This document shows, piece after piece, positions 24,534 through 33,890 of a DNA stretch of 64,000 nucleotides (positions are counted from its first letter, which is position 1; each line of letters opens with the position of its first letter). Below the pieces are notes generated by a model. That model ran no database searches and was not told where the DNA came from. It saw nothing but the letters and a program-made list of their open reading frames with translations. Source of the stretch: Paenibacillus sp. (GTDB taxonomy: Bacteria > Bacillota > Bacilli > Paenibacillales > YIM-B00363). The position numbers and the translations under genes were made by a program. The stretch is taken from assembly GCF_035645195.1 (NCBI RefSeq), contig NZ_DASQNA010000039.1, positions 1 to 64,000 of the forward strand, given 5' to 3'.

Positions 24534-26669
24534 ATGAGCACGGGACTTTTATACGAAATAAGCGCCGTCGACAACTTCTCGAAAACATTTGACGAGTTAG
24601 AGCGGAAGTTGGGCGGTCTTAGCGGGCTGGCAGGCGGAGCGAAGTCAGCAGGCGCAGGACTTACGGCGATGGGGGCCGGTCTTGCCGCTGGAATTGGGTC
24701 GGCTATTGCAGTCGGTGCCGACTTCGACAAGCAAATGTCGGGTGTCCAGGCGATCTCCGGAGCTACGGCTGAGGAGTTCGAATTACTTCGCGAGCAGGCG
24801 CTTCAACTCGGATCGAGCACTTCGAAATCGGCGTCTGAGTCCGCGGTCGCTATGCGGGAACTTGCCGCAATGGGCTTCGACGTCAATTCGATTATGGGCG
24901 CTATGCCAGGCGTTATTGCGGCATCCGAAGCGAGCGGCGCAGACATGGCGCAAGTCTCCGAAGTAATGGCATCTACTCTAAATATTTTCGGGAAGGAAGC
25001 GTCCGAGGCAACAAAAGTCGCGGATATCCTCGCTCAAACTGCCAATATATCGGCGGCTGACATTACGGACATGCAGTATGCGCTTAAATACGCAGGCCCT
25101 CCGGCTGCTTCTTTAGGTGTCAGCCTTGAAGAACTGTCGGCCTCGATCGGTATTATGACCAACGCAGGTATGCAGGGTGAGCAAGCGGGGACAACGTTGC
25201 GGTCTGCATTATTGGGGCTCCTTTCGCCGTCCGAGGAAAATTCGAAATTGATGGAATCGTTGGGCGTCGCGATTACCGACAATGAAGGAAATTTCGTCGG
25301 TATTTCTAATCTCATCGAGAACCTATCTACGTCAATGGAAGGTATGACGGAGACGCAGAAAGCCGCGAATCTCGCGCAATTGGTCGGTAAGGAAGCAGTC
25401 TCCGGAATGCTCTCGCTGATGGAGGCCGGACCGGGTCAAATTGATGCAATGACGGAGTCTCTACGTAATAGCTCCGGCGCATCCGCGGAAGTTGCCGCGA
25501 TCATGAAAGACAATTTCGCCGGCTCTATCGATGAGTTGAGTGGATCGATTGAAACGCTCGCGATCGGCATATCCGACGCATTGACGCCGGCGGTGCAGTT
25601 TGTCACCGAAAAAATCACCGGCCTCGTTAACTGGTTTAACGATCTTGATCCGACGACTAAAACCGTTATTGCCACGGTCGGAGCGTTGGCGGCTGGATTC
25701 GGATTAGTCGCCGGCCCGTTGCTTCTTCTCATCGGATTCATTCCGCAAATCGTCGCAGGATTTGGCCTCGTCGGTACGGTTTTATCGGGCGTAGCGCTCG
25801 GTCCGATTGCACTCGTTGTGGGTGCAATTGCGGGAATCATTGCGATTATTGCGACTCTTTGGAATACGAATGAAGATTTCCGTAACGGTGTCATCGCGAT
25901 TTGGGACGAAATCTGGGGAACGTTGGGGCCATTACTTACGGATCTCCGAGACGCTGCGGTAGAATCTTTTGGCGCTATTCTTAGCAAGGCTGAGGAAATA
26001 TGGCCTTTAATAAAATCGGCATTCCTTGGCACCTGGGAGAGCATTTGGCAGACTTTAGAGCCGGCTCTTAATGTGCTCACAACGGTTTGGGGCGAAGTGT
26101 TCCGTGGGATTGGTGGCGTTCTCGAGACGGTCTTTAAAGGTATGAAGGACCAAATCGAGAACTTCGAGAAAATCCTAAAGGGAGTTATGGAATTCATCGC
26201 AGGAATTTTCTCTGGCGATTGGGATCGGGCGTGGAAAGGCATTCAAACTATCGTAGAAGGCGTTTGGGACGCGATATCAACGCACATCAGGGCGACGGTC
26301 AACGTCATCATCGGGCTGATAAATACGTTCATCGGCGCCTTCAACTCGATTAAGATTTCGATCCCATCTGTAGACATCCCGCTCGTGGGTAAAGTAGGCG
26401 GATTCACCATCGGTATGCCGCAAATTCCCAAGATTCCGCAGCTCGCGATAGGCACCGATATGGTTAAGGAATCGGGTCTATCTGTGATTCATAAGGGAGA
26501 AGCCGTCGTCCCAGCGAAGGTAGCTCGCGGTGGGTACAGCGGTTCAGGAGGCGCCGGCGGAGCGCAAATCGTCATCAACGCAACGTATGTCGACTCACAA
26601 GCTGTTCAGCGGTTAGCGTTAGAAGTCAATCGGATTCTCGGTAGATTGACGCCGGGGACTTGGACATAA
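24534..26669 (+). CDS. Phage tail tape measure protein (TP901 family)
   Basis: 711 residues. Residues ~60-330 match the TP901-type tape-measure core (GADFDKQMSGVQAISGATAE, LAAMGFDVNSIMGAMPGVI, AGTTLRSALLGLLSP, LAQLVGKEAVSGML). A hydrophobic block follows at ~370-445 (TVIATVGALAAGFGLVAGPL, GPIALVVGAIAGIIAIIATL), then amphipathic Trp-rich helices, and a tail with KGEAVVPAKVARGG. In phages this protein sets tail length and passes into the cell during DNA entry. No other tail gene is nearby, and it is short for a typical siphophage tape measure. It has its own AAAGGGGAG start site after a terminator. Confidence 0.88.
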   Translation: MSTGLLYEISAVDNFSKTFDELERKLGGLSGLAGGAKSAGAGLTAMGAGLAAGIGSAIAVGADFDKQMSGVQAISGATAEEFELLREQALQLGSSTSKSASESAVAMRELAAMGFDVNSIMGAMPGVIAASEASGADMAQVSEVMASTLNIFGKEASEATKVADILAQTANISAADITDMQYALKYAGPPAASLGVSLEELSASIGIMTNAGMQGEQAGTTLRSALLGLLSPSEENSKLMESLGVAITDNEGNFVGISNLIENLSTSMEGMTETQKAANLAQLVGKEAVSGMLSLMEAGPGQIDAMTESLRNSSGASAEVAAIMKDNFAGSIDELSGSIETLAIGISDALTPAVQFVTEKITGLVNWFNDLDPTTKTVIATVGALAAGFGLVAGPLLLLIGFIPQIVAGFGLVGTVLSGVALGPIALVVGAIAGIIAIIATLWNTNEDFRNGVIAIWDEIWGTLGPLLTDLRDAAVESFGAILSKAEEIWPLIKSAFLGTWESIWQTLEPALNVLTTVWGEVFRGIGGVLETVFKGMKDQIENFEKILKGVMEFIAGIFSGDWDRAWKGIQTIVEGVWDAISTHIRATVNVIIGLINTFIGAFNSIKISIPSVDIPLVGKVGGFTIGMPQIPKIPQLAIGTDMVKESGLSVIHKGEAVVPAKVARGGYSGSGGAGGAQIVINATYVDSQAVQRLALEVNRILGRLTPGTWT

Positions 26670-26732
26670 AGACGACATGCGGGAGCTCATTCGTCGATAT
26701 GGCGGTGGGCTCCCGTCTAAGGAGAGATGACA

Positions 26733-27377
26733 ATGGTACGAATCACAGCCGATATGACAACGGAGGAAATCCGGGAAGAGATCGCCCGCCTCACCGAAGA
26801 GAATCGCCAGGCGCGAATCGACGCCGGATTGCCGCCGGAAGAGCCGGAAAGTTTCGTCGAGGTTCCGCTGTCTATCGCAATCGCCGAGCGACTGGAACCG
26901 TTCAAGGCCATCGCGGTTAAATACGCAAGCATCATCGCGCAGGGGCGTTTCATCCGGATCGATACGTCGAAATTCGGGGAGTACCGCAGATATCTCAAGC
27001 TGCTTCAATATTCGAAAGGAACCGACGCCCCGCGATTCGGCTCCTTTTTCGGTTCAATCATCGGATATATGGACGAGGTCAACCGCCACATCGACGATGG
27101 AACGACGGATCAAATCGATAAGGCGGCATTCATACGAAAGTTGTATTTCGCCATCGATATCGGAACCATCGGAGATCCGCGCGGCGATGCGTATGATTAC
27201 CGCATGCCATACGAGGAACAACGCGAGTTCAAAGAGTACGTATACCGGGAGGTTAAGCGCCTCCGCGCCGATCCGGAAGCATTCGATGCCGAGGTCGCCC
27301 GTGCCTGGACTCATTATGAATCGATTTATCACCAAACATGGGAGAGTGTTCACGATGCAAAAACGAAAACAGCTTGA
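26733..27377 (+). CDS. Hypothetical 214-residue protein
   Basis: ATG at 26733 (MVRITADMTTEEIREE) spaced correctly from AAGGAGAG; ATG at 26727 is too close. Acidic N-terminal helix, then a mixed fold (FGEYRRYLKLLQYSKGTDAP, FIRKLYFAIDIGTIGDPRG). Not recognised. A hairpin CGGGAGC/GCTCCCG around 26680-26716 lies between it and the tape-measure gene. Overlaps the next gene by 23 bases. Confidence 0.6.
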   Translation: MVRITADMTTEEIREEIARLTEENRQARIDAGLPPEEPESFVEVPLSIAIAERLEPFKAIAVKYASIIAQGRFIRIDTSKFGEYRRYLKLLQYSKGTDAPRFGSFFGSIIGYMDEVNRHIDDGTTDQIDKAAFIRKLYFAIDIGTIGDPRGDAYDYRMPYEEQREFKEYVYREVKRLRADPEAFDAEVARAWTHYESIYHQTWESVHDAKTKTA

Positions 27378-27819
27378 AGCCGCGCTGACACCGCAGCAGC
27401 GTATCGCCGCGCAGATGATCGTCGACAACGAATGGTCGCCGGTCCTCAACGGCGGTAAGAAGAAAACGAACGATGAGCTCGCCGCGGAAATCGGAATCGG
27501 CCGGAGCCAATTCTACGAGTGGAAAAAGAACGACGATTTCATCGCGTACGTCAACTATCTCACCGATAAGCAGCTCGAATCGATGCGCTCGGAGGTCAAC
27601 GTCGCGATTATGAAGCTGATTAATCCGTCGGGCGACCGGATTCCCTCCGTTAAAGCGCTCGATTTGTACATGCGCCGATTCGCGCTGCTAACCGATCGCA
27701 CCGTCGTCGAGGATCACCGGTCGGCGGCGTCGGAACACCGGATCAAAACCGACGAGGAGATCGCGAAGGATCTCGCCGAGCTCGACCGCATGATTAACGG
27801 AGAGATTACGCCTCACTAA
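27355..27819 (+). CDS. phBC6A51-type helix-turn-helix protein (small-terminase-like)
   Basis: 154 residues from the ATG at 27355 (MQKRKQLEAAL) behind GGGAGAG. The segment LTPQQRIAAQMIVDNEW, then DELAAEIGIGRSQFYEWKKN, matches the phBC6A51-type HTH found in phages next to or as small terminase-like proteins. It could recognise element DNA for packaging or regulate transcription. No large terminase is present in the element. Confidence 0.75.
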   Translation: MQKRKQLEAALTPQQRIAAQMIVDNEWSPVLNGGKKKTNDELAAEIGIGRSQFYEWKKNDDFIAYVNYLTDKQLESMRSEVNVAIMKLINPSGDRIPSVKALDLYMRRFALLTDRTVVEDHRSAASEHRIKTDEEIAKDLAELDRMINGEITPH

Positions 27820-27828
27820 CGTAAAAAT

Positions 27829-27903
27829 CACGGCGAATTACCGCATTTCTACGCTCACCTTCCGCTAAGGTGTCCGGTGGATTCGGCGCGGTAATTCGCC
27901 GTG
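27829..27903. repeat. 16-bp perfect inverted repeat with a nested hairpin
   Basis: CACGGCGAATTACCGC (27829-27844) and its exact reverse complement (27888-27903). Inside the 43-base loop is CACCTT-CCGCT-AAGGTG (27856-27872). TTTT follows. It could be a terminator for the upstream gene, but the nested cruciform shape also resembles transfer or single-strand origins. Confidence 0.7.
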
Positions 27904-28388
27904 TTTTCCGTGTAATTAGCGTGGGAAATTCGGCTATATACGTAGATATTGCGTGATATTTTGCGTAGGGATAGCGTTGAGATAACGCCGATAACGTGGA
28001 CGTATTCGGACGAGAATACCGGCTTTTTGCCCGCGGCGCGTGACCGGTCCGAAACTCACGGGGTCAACGATGTATCCGTATGCACATTCGTATGCACGCC
28101 GCCGATGAGCCGCCGATGATCGATCCGCATAGCAGCGCGGTTTATTGCGATGTATGAAACGGTGTATAAACACGAAGAAAACCGCAATCGCCCGGAAAGC
28201 CCGATGCGACGCGGTTTCTGCGCTCATCCGATGGCACACAGTTTTGTAGACTGTGCGACCGATCGATGTATATCCGATGAATAACGATGCGAATCCGCCG
28301 GTGCCCATGAAAGGGGGGCGGGAGGTCAAAACCGTAGGGCCTTTGCCTGGTGCCCGAGGAATCCTCACAATATTTTTATCTCAGGGGG
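27904..28388. other. 485-bp region without a convincing gene
   Basis: No frame has a good start site or coding character. It contains small hairpins, e.g. GTATTC/GAATAC near 27998-28017 before a T run, and CACAGT/ACTGTG near 28237-28255. It separates the rightward element genes from the leftward endonuclease and integrase genes. Confidence 0.45.
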
Positions 28389-29054
28389 TTAATCAATTAT
28401 CCCATATTTCTTTAAAACGGCTAAAACCTCGTTAATTTCCCCGTTCTTTAGCTTGTCCCTAAGACCTCTTTCAAACTCTACATCCCGCGATTTCTTTATT
28501 AGCTCAGCATACATTTCCCTGATATACGGAATTAATTCATTGTCGCGGTAAGCTTTTGCTTCCTCGATTGTCTTAAAATGTTTATACTTCGTTTCATCAT
28601 ATACATTCGTGTGTACCTTGTATCCATATACTTTCTTTACCCCATTGACCTTTTGCCCTTGCTCATAAATCAAGTGCATGTCGTCAGCCGCGTACTTACT
28701 CGATATGTTCATCACATTTAATTTGCTGTTCCCTATCCTAAAATTCGATTTCCTATTATCTAGAGGGTCCCTGTTTTTGTGGTCGACCGTAAGACCCCAA
28801 TAATCCAATTCCTCATACTCATTCTCTAAAATTAGCTTGTATAAACTATGTGAGTGTTTATTTATGCTTGTCTTTACCTTTAAATAATTGCCGTTCTTAG
28901 ATATCGTCCAATGATATTTGTGCAGGTAACTATTCCATGATTCAATATCCACAAACACCTCATATTTATACTTTCCGCCAGTTAGGAAAACGACACATGG
29001 TTCCCCTTCCTTTTCTCCATAGTAAAATGAATTCTTGGAGATTATCCTTTCCAA
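28389..29054 (-). CDS. HNH homing-type endonuclease with AP2-like C-terminal domain
   Basis: 221 residues, reading leftward. The HNH_3 motif is intact: V-DH-N (Asp91, His92, Asn94), then DNRKSNFRIG with Asp99, Asn100, Arg101 and Asn104. The C-terminal part has GYKVHTNVYDETKYKHFKTI, as in AP2-type DNA-binding domains of phage homing enzymes. The gene is strikingly AT-rich relative to its neighbours, so it was probably acquired separately. It is free-standing between the non-coding region and the integrase; no intron boundary is evident. Confidence 0.85.
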   Translation of the reverse strand: MERIISKNSFYYGEKEGEPCVVFLTGGKYKYEVFVDIESWNSYLHKYHWTISKNGNYLKVKTSINKHSHSLYKLILENEYEELDYWGLTVDHKNRDPLDNRKSNFRIGNSKLNVMNISSKYAADDMHLIYEQGQKVNGVKKVYGYKVHTNVYDETKYKHFKTIEEAKAYRDNELIPYIREMYAELIKKSRDVEFERGLRDKLKNGEINEVLAVLKKYGIID

Positions 29055-29118
29055 GCGTACCCCTCCCCTGAGAATAATAGTTAGAGTTATATTCTGTAAA
29101 AAGGGGGTGAGTCCTGCA

Positions 29119-30168
29119 CTATCTTCTCTTATTCACTCGCGAAATCCCGAGTCGAGCAAGCGGCGAGAATTGCGTATGCTGCTTCCGGAGGCTCTCGTCG
29201 TCGAGTTTGACGTATCGCTTCGTCGTCTCGAGCGAAGAATGCGCGACGATCCGCTGTAACGAGAACAAGTCGCCGCCGTTCATTAGATACGACGTGCAGA
29301 AGTATGCGCGGAATCGATGCGGCGACACTTGCTTATCGTCCGGAATCCCGGCGTCTCGAGCGAATTGGCGCAGGCGCTTCCGGAAATGGTCCGCTTTTAA
29401 CGGTTCGCCGTAATTCGCGAGAAAGACGTGATCCGAATCGAAATACCGCTTATTCTCGTTAATCAGCGTCAGGAGCGCGCGGACAGTCTCCGGAGAAAGT
29501 GGGATAACACGTGGTTTCCTCGACTTATTTAGCGACGCCGGCAAATGGATGCACCGCGATTTGACGTCGATATGTTCCGTCGTGAGTCGGAGCGCCTCTT
29601 GTATACGGAGTCCGCCGTCGGCGAGCACAAGCATGAGCGTCCGATCGCGAAGTCCAGCGTATGTGCTTACGTCGGGTGCCGCGAGTAGCCGCTGGATCTC
29701 GTCATCTGTAAACGTATCCTTCGTTTCGTTATCGAATCGCGGCTGCTTAATCGTGCCCACCGGATTCGACGATATCATCTCTTCGCGCGCGAGGAAATTG
29801 AATATCGTCCGGAGCGTCCGGAGTCTTAGCGCAACCGTATACGGGGATAAACCCGTTTCGGCCACTCGGTTTTCCACACCTTCGTACTTTTTCTTCGTCG
29901 ACATGTAATTCACATATTCACGGATGACCGAAGCAGTTACTTCATTAATCTTGTCCACATGTGGATATTCTTTCCGAAGCCATTCCGTGAAATAACGCCA
30001 ATCCGCGTTATAACCATCCAACGTTCGCTCCCGCATGCCCTCCGCCTTTTTAGCCGCGAAAAACACGTCGTACGCGTCGTCTAACCGGTATGTTAACAGC
30101 GTCGGTTCCGTCGCAGTTTCGCGCTTCTTCCGGACGACACTCTTTCCTTTCCGCGGATCTTCCGACAT
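29119..30168 (-). CDS. int: Tyrosine recombinase (integrase) of the element
   Basis: 349 residues reading leftward from the ATG at 30168 (MSEDPRKGKS) behind GAGGAGG; the frame is open to 30207. Residues 25-135 form the SAM-like core-binding domain (YNADWRYFTEWLRKEYP). The catalytic residues are all present: Arg188 (GGLRIQEAL), Lys215/218, His284-x-x-Arg287 (SPHRFRAYF), His310 (IVAHSS) and Tyr319 (TTKRYV). It lies next to the tRNA-Arg attachment site and should catalyse insertion at that tRNA and, with an excisionase, excision. Confidence 0.95.
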   Translation of the reverse strand: MSEDPRKGKSVVRKKRETATEPTLLTYRLDDAYDVFFAAKKAEGMRERTLDGYNADWRYFTEWLRKEYPHVDKINEVTASVIREYVNYMSTKKKYEGVENRVAETGLSPYTVALRLRTLRTIFNFLAREEMISSNPVGTIKQPRFDNETKDTFTDDEIQRLLAAPDVSTYAGLRDRTLMLVLADGGLRIQEALRLTTEHIDVKSRCIHLPASLNKSRKPRVIPLSPETVRALLTLINENKRYFDSDHVFLANYGEPLKADHFRKRLRQFARDAGIPDDKQVSPHRFRAYFCTSYLMNGGDLFSLQRIVAHSSLETTKRYVKLDDESLRKQHTQFSPLARLGISRVNKRR

Positions 30169-30332
30169 AACAAAAAAACCTCCTCGATTTCGTAGGAGAT
30201 TTCGCATGTTTCCGGTATAAAATTAGCGCCGACAGTTACGTACAGGCCATCGCTTATAACTGTGTACCTTCCGTGTGTCTATCCGCGGGTGTTTCGGGGT
30301 AAAAACGTTGATTCTACGCGGTTTTTAAGACT
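30169..30332. other. Integrase leader and attR arm region
   Basis: On the minus strand the leader has CTCCT-ACGAAATCG-AGGAG followed by seven T; the right arm of this hairpin is the integrase ribosome-binding site. The rest (30208-30332) has no gene and should hold integrase arm-binding sites of attR. Confidence 0.45.
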
Positions 30333-30380
30333 TGGCGCGCCACGGCGGGATTCGAACCCGCGACGCACAGTTTAGGAAAC
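30333..30380. repeat. attR: 48-bp direct repeat within tRNA-Arg
   Basis: Identical to 12440-12487. It forms the 3' part of the complete tRNA-Arg gene, which is therefore rebuilt by the element sequence after integration. Confidence 0.93.
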
Positions 30381-30410
30381 TGTCGCTCTATCCGGCTGAG
30401 CTACGGGCGC
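30333..30410 (-). tRNA. tRNA-Arg(CCT), with an extra base in the acceptor stem
   Basis: Reading leftward: acceptor GCGCCCG, D arm AGCTCAGCCGGATAGAGC, anticodon loop TTCCTAA (anticodon CCT), T arm GCGGG-TTCGAAT-CCCGC, then CGTGGCGC-G-CCA. All seven acceptor pairs form only if one T (between the second and third base of the 3' strand) is bulged. The gene is the integration target, and both att copies share the extra T. Usage: reads AGG codons. Confidence 0.88.
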
Positions 30411-30421
30411 GCAGTGCCAAT

Positions 30422-30451
30422 ATAATAGCATGATCCCGGCGAAATTCGCAA
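30422..30451 (-). promoter_or_regulatory. Candidate promoter of tRNA-Arg
   Basis: On the minus strand TTGCGA (30451-30446), 18-base spacer, TATTAT (30427-30422), 11 bases before the tRNA 5' end. Confidence 0.5.
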
Positions 30452-30455
30452 GATG

Positions 30456-31515
<1,060 letters not shown>

Positions 31516-31591
31516 CTGTGGACTTGTACGTATTATACTATATAATAGACAAGGGTAAATTCGGATCATACAGACAGGGAGTGTACAATAG

Positions 31592-32692
31592 ATGGGTTTG
31601 AAGGCTGGAATCGTCGGGCTGCCGAACGTCGGCAAGTCCACGTTGTTTAACGCGATTACGCAGGCGGGCGCCGAATCGGCGAACTATCCGTTCTGCACGA
31701 TTGACCCGAACGTCGGCGTCGTCGAGGTGCCGGACGAAAGACTGCAGAAGCTGGCGGCGATCGTTCATCCGGAACGCATCGTGCCGACGGCTTTCGAATT
31801 CGTGGATATCGCGGGTCTCGTGAAGGGCGCGAGCAAAGGCGAAGGGCTCGGCAACAAATTCCTCGCCCACATCCGCGAGGTGGACGCGATCGTACACGTC
31901 GTGCGCTGTTTCGAAGATGAAAACATCACGCACGTCTCCGGCGGAGTCGACCCGATTCGCGATATCGAGACGATTAACCTCGAGCTCATTCTTGCCGATA
32001 TCGAAACGCTGGAAAAGCGGCTCGAGCGGACGAAGAAAAACCTTAAGGGCGGCGACAAGAAAGTTGTGCAAGAGGTGGAGCTGCTGGAGCGGGTGAAAGA
32101 AACGCTGTACAATGACAAGCCGGCGCGCAGCGTCGAAATTTCGGACGACGAGCGGCTGCTCATCCGCGACCTGCATCTGATTACGATGAAGCCGGTGCTG
32201 TACGCGGCGAACGTCAGCGAAGCCGAAGCGGCGAACGCGGACGCGAATCCGTACGTGCAGAAGGTGCGGGAGTTCGCGGCGGCGGAAGGCAACGAAGTCG
32301 TGCCGATCAGCGCGCGCGTCGAGGCGGAAATCGCCGAGCTGGAAGGCGAGGACAAGGCGATGTTCCTGGAGGAGCTCGGGCTGGAATCGTCCGGCTTGGA
32401 CCGCCTCATTCAAGCGGCTTACAAGCTGCTCGGCTTGTACACGTATTTCACGGCCGGCGTGCAGGAAGTGCGCGCGTGGACGATTCGCCAAGGGACGAAG
32501 GCGCCGCAGGCGGCCGGCGTCATTCACAGCGATTTCGAACGCGGCTTCATCCGCGCCGAGGTCGTGGCGTACGAAGACTTGATCGCGGCGGGCTCGATGA
32601 ATGGCGCGAAGGAGAAGGGGCAGCTCCGTCTCGAGGGCAAGGAATACGTCGTGAAAGACGGCGACGTGATGCACTTCCGCTTCAACGTGTAA
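31592..32692 (+). CDS. ychF: Redox-regulated ATPase YchF
   Basis: Obg-related P-loop protein that prefers ATP and binds ribosomes; cytosolic. 366 residues, the family length. Seen: Walker [10 protein letters not shown] (residues 8-16), switch region [14 protein letters not shown]3-like [14 protein letters not shown], the NVSE motif in place of the GTP-specific NKxD, and the C-terminal TGS domain ([18 protein letters not shown], ending VMHFRFNV). Start ATG 31592 behind CAGGGAG. A weak AT-rich promoter (TATACT/TATAAT near 31534-31546) lies just upstream. Confidence 0.96.
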   Translation: MGLKAGIVGLPNVGKSTLFNAITQAGAESANYPFCTIDPNVGVVEVPDERLQKLAAIVHPERIVPTAFEFVDIAGLVKGASKGEGLGNKFLAHIREVDAIVHVVRCFEDENITHVSGGVDPIRDIETINLELILADIETLEKRLERTKKNLKGGDKKVVQEVELLERVKETLYNDKPARSVEISDDERLLIRDLHLITMKPVLYAANVSEAEAANADANPYVQKVREFAAAEGNEVVPISARVEAEIAELEGEDKAMFLEELGLESSGLDRLIQAAYKLLGLYTYFTAGVQEVRAWTIRQGTKAPQAAGVIHSDFERGFIRAEVVAYEDLIAAGSMNGAKEKGQLRLEGKEYVVKDGDVMHFRFNV

Positions 32693-32701
32693 CCTTGTTT
32701 T

Positions 32702-32733
32702 GGCGCGTTCGCTTCGCGGGCGCGCCGATTTTT
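32702..32733 (+). terminator. ychF terminator
   Basis: GGCGCG/CGCGCC stem with an inner CGCTTCGCG part, followed by five T after GA, 10 bases after the stop codon. Confidence 0.75.
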
Positions 32734-32748
32734 GCATGCATTTGCAAA

Positions 32749-32778
32749 TTGACACCCCATTTTGGGAAACCCTATACT
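32749..32778 (+). promoter_or_regulatory. Sigma-A promoter of the prfA operon
   Basis: Consensus TTGACA (32749-32754), 18-base spacer, TATACT (32773-32778), 36 bases before prfA. Confidence 0.75.
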
Positions 32779-32813
32779 TATAGGATGACGAAAATTAAAG
32801 AGGTGACCAGTCC

Positions 32814-33890
32814 ATGCTTGATCGTTTACAAGCGCTTGCCGACCGGTACGATAAGCTGAGCGAGCTGCTTTGCGATCCGGATGTGGCGAACGACAGCAAG
32901 AAGCTGCGCGAATACTCCAAGGAGCAATCCGATCTCCAGGAAGTGTACGACGCGTATCAAGAATATAAAGCGGTCAGCGAACAGCTGGCCGATGCGAAGG
33001 CGATGCAGGGCGAGAAGCTCGACGACGAGATGCGCGAGCTCGTGAAGCTCGAAGTCTCGGAGCTAACCGAGCGCAAGGAGCAGCTGGAGTCGCAGATCCA
33101 CACCCTGCTGCTGCCGAAGGACCCGAACGATGACAAGAACGTCATCGTGGAAATTCGCGGCGCGGCCGGCGGCGAGGAAGCGGCGCTGTTCGCCGGTTCG
33201 TTGTACCGGATGTACACGAAGTACGCCGACGCCCAAGGCTGGAAAGTCGAGCTGATGGAAGCGAACGAAAGCGACCTCGGCGGCTTCAAGGAAATTATTT
33301 TTATGGTCAAAGGCAAAGGCGCGTACAGCAAATTGAAGTTCGAAAGCGGCGCGCATCGCGTGCAGCGGGTGCCGGAGACGGAGTCGGGCGGCCGAATCCA
33401 TACGTCGACGTCGACGGTCGTCGTGATGCCGGAGGTCGAAGACATCGAGATCGAAGTGAAAGAGAGCGACATCCGCGTCGACACGTTCTGTTCGAGCGGA
33501 GCCGGCGGACAGTCGGTCAACACGACGAAGTCGGCGGTGCGCGTGACGCACATTCCGACGGGCATCGTGGCGACGTGTCAGGACGGCAAATCGCAAAACT
33601 CGAACAAAGAAATGGCGCTGCGCGTGCTGCGTGCGCGCATTTACGAAAAGATGATGCAGGAAGAAATGGCGAAGTACGATTCCGAACGCCGCTCGAAGGT
33701 CGGCACGGGCGACCGCAGCGAACGGATTCGGACGTACAATTTCCCGCAAAGCCGGGTGACGGACCACCGCATCGGGTTGACGCTGCACAAGCTCGACCAG
33801 GTGATGAACGGGGAGCTGGACGAAATCATTACGGCGCTGACCTTGGCGTCCCAATCCGAGATGGCCGAGAGAGGGGAATATTCCGCGTGA
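32814..33890 (+). CDS. prfA: Peptide chain release factor 1
   Basis: Releases the finished protein at UAA and UAG codons. 358 residues. Seen: helical N-terminal domain, the codon-recognition tripeptide P-x-T as PET in [12 protein letters not shown], and the catalytic GGQ loop ([16 protein letters not shown]), whose Gln is methylated by the product of the next gene. Ribosome-binding site AAGAGGTGA at 32798-32806. The stop codon overlaps the prmC start. Confidence 0.97.
   Translation: MLDRLQALADRYDKLSELLCDPDVANDSKKLREYSKEQSDLQEVYDAYQEYKAVSEQLADAKAMQGEKLDDEMRELVKLEVSELTERKEQLESQIHTLLLPKDPNDDKNVIVEIRGAAGGEEAALFAGSLYRMYTKYADAQGWKVELMEANESDLGGFKEIIFMVKGKGAYSKLKFESGAHRVQRVPETESGGRIHTSTSTVVVMPEVEDIEIEVKESDIRVDTFCSSGAGGQSVNTTKSAVRVTHIPTGIVATCQDGKSQNSNKEMALRVLRARIYEKMMQEEMAKYDSERRSKVGTGDRSERIRTYNFPQSRVTDHRIGLTLHKLDQVMNGELDEIITALTLASQSEMAERGEYSA

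Larger units (their letters stand above)
12440..30380. mobile_element. 17.9-kb integrated element in tRNA-Arg(CCT), mobilizable or satellite type
   Basis: Bounded by the perfect 48-bp repeats at 12440-12487 and 30333-30380. The integrase sits next to the intact tRNA and points inward. Inside are an excisionase-type gene, a divergent repressor switch, an FtsK-like translocase with a replication-relaxation protein, a VirB2-like protein, a DnaD-like gene behind spaced repeats, a lone tape-measure protein and many small unknown proteins with tight ATGA or TAATG overlaps. No capsid, portal, large terminase, VirB4 or VirB6 gene is visible. The type is therefore uncertain: an integrative mobilizable element or a phage satellite are the main options. 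Confidence 0.9.
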
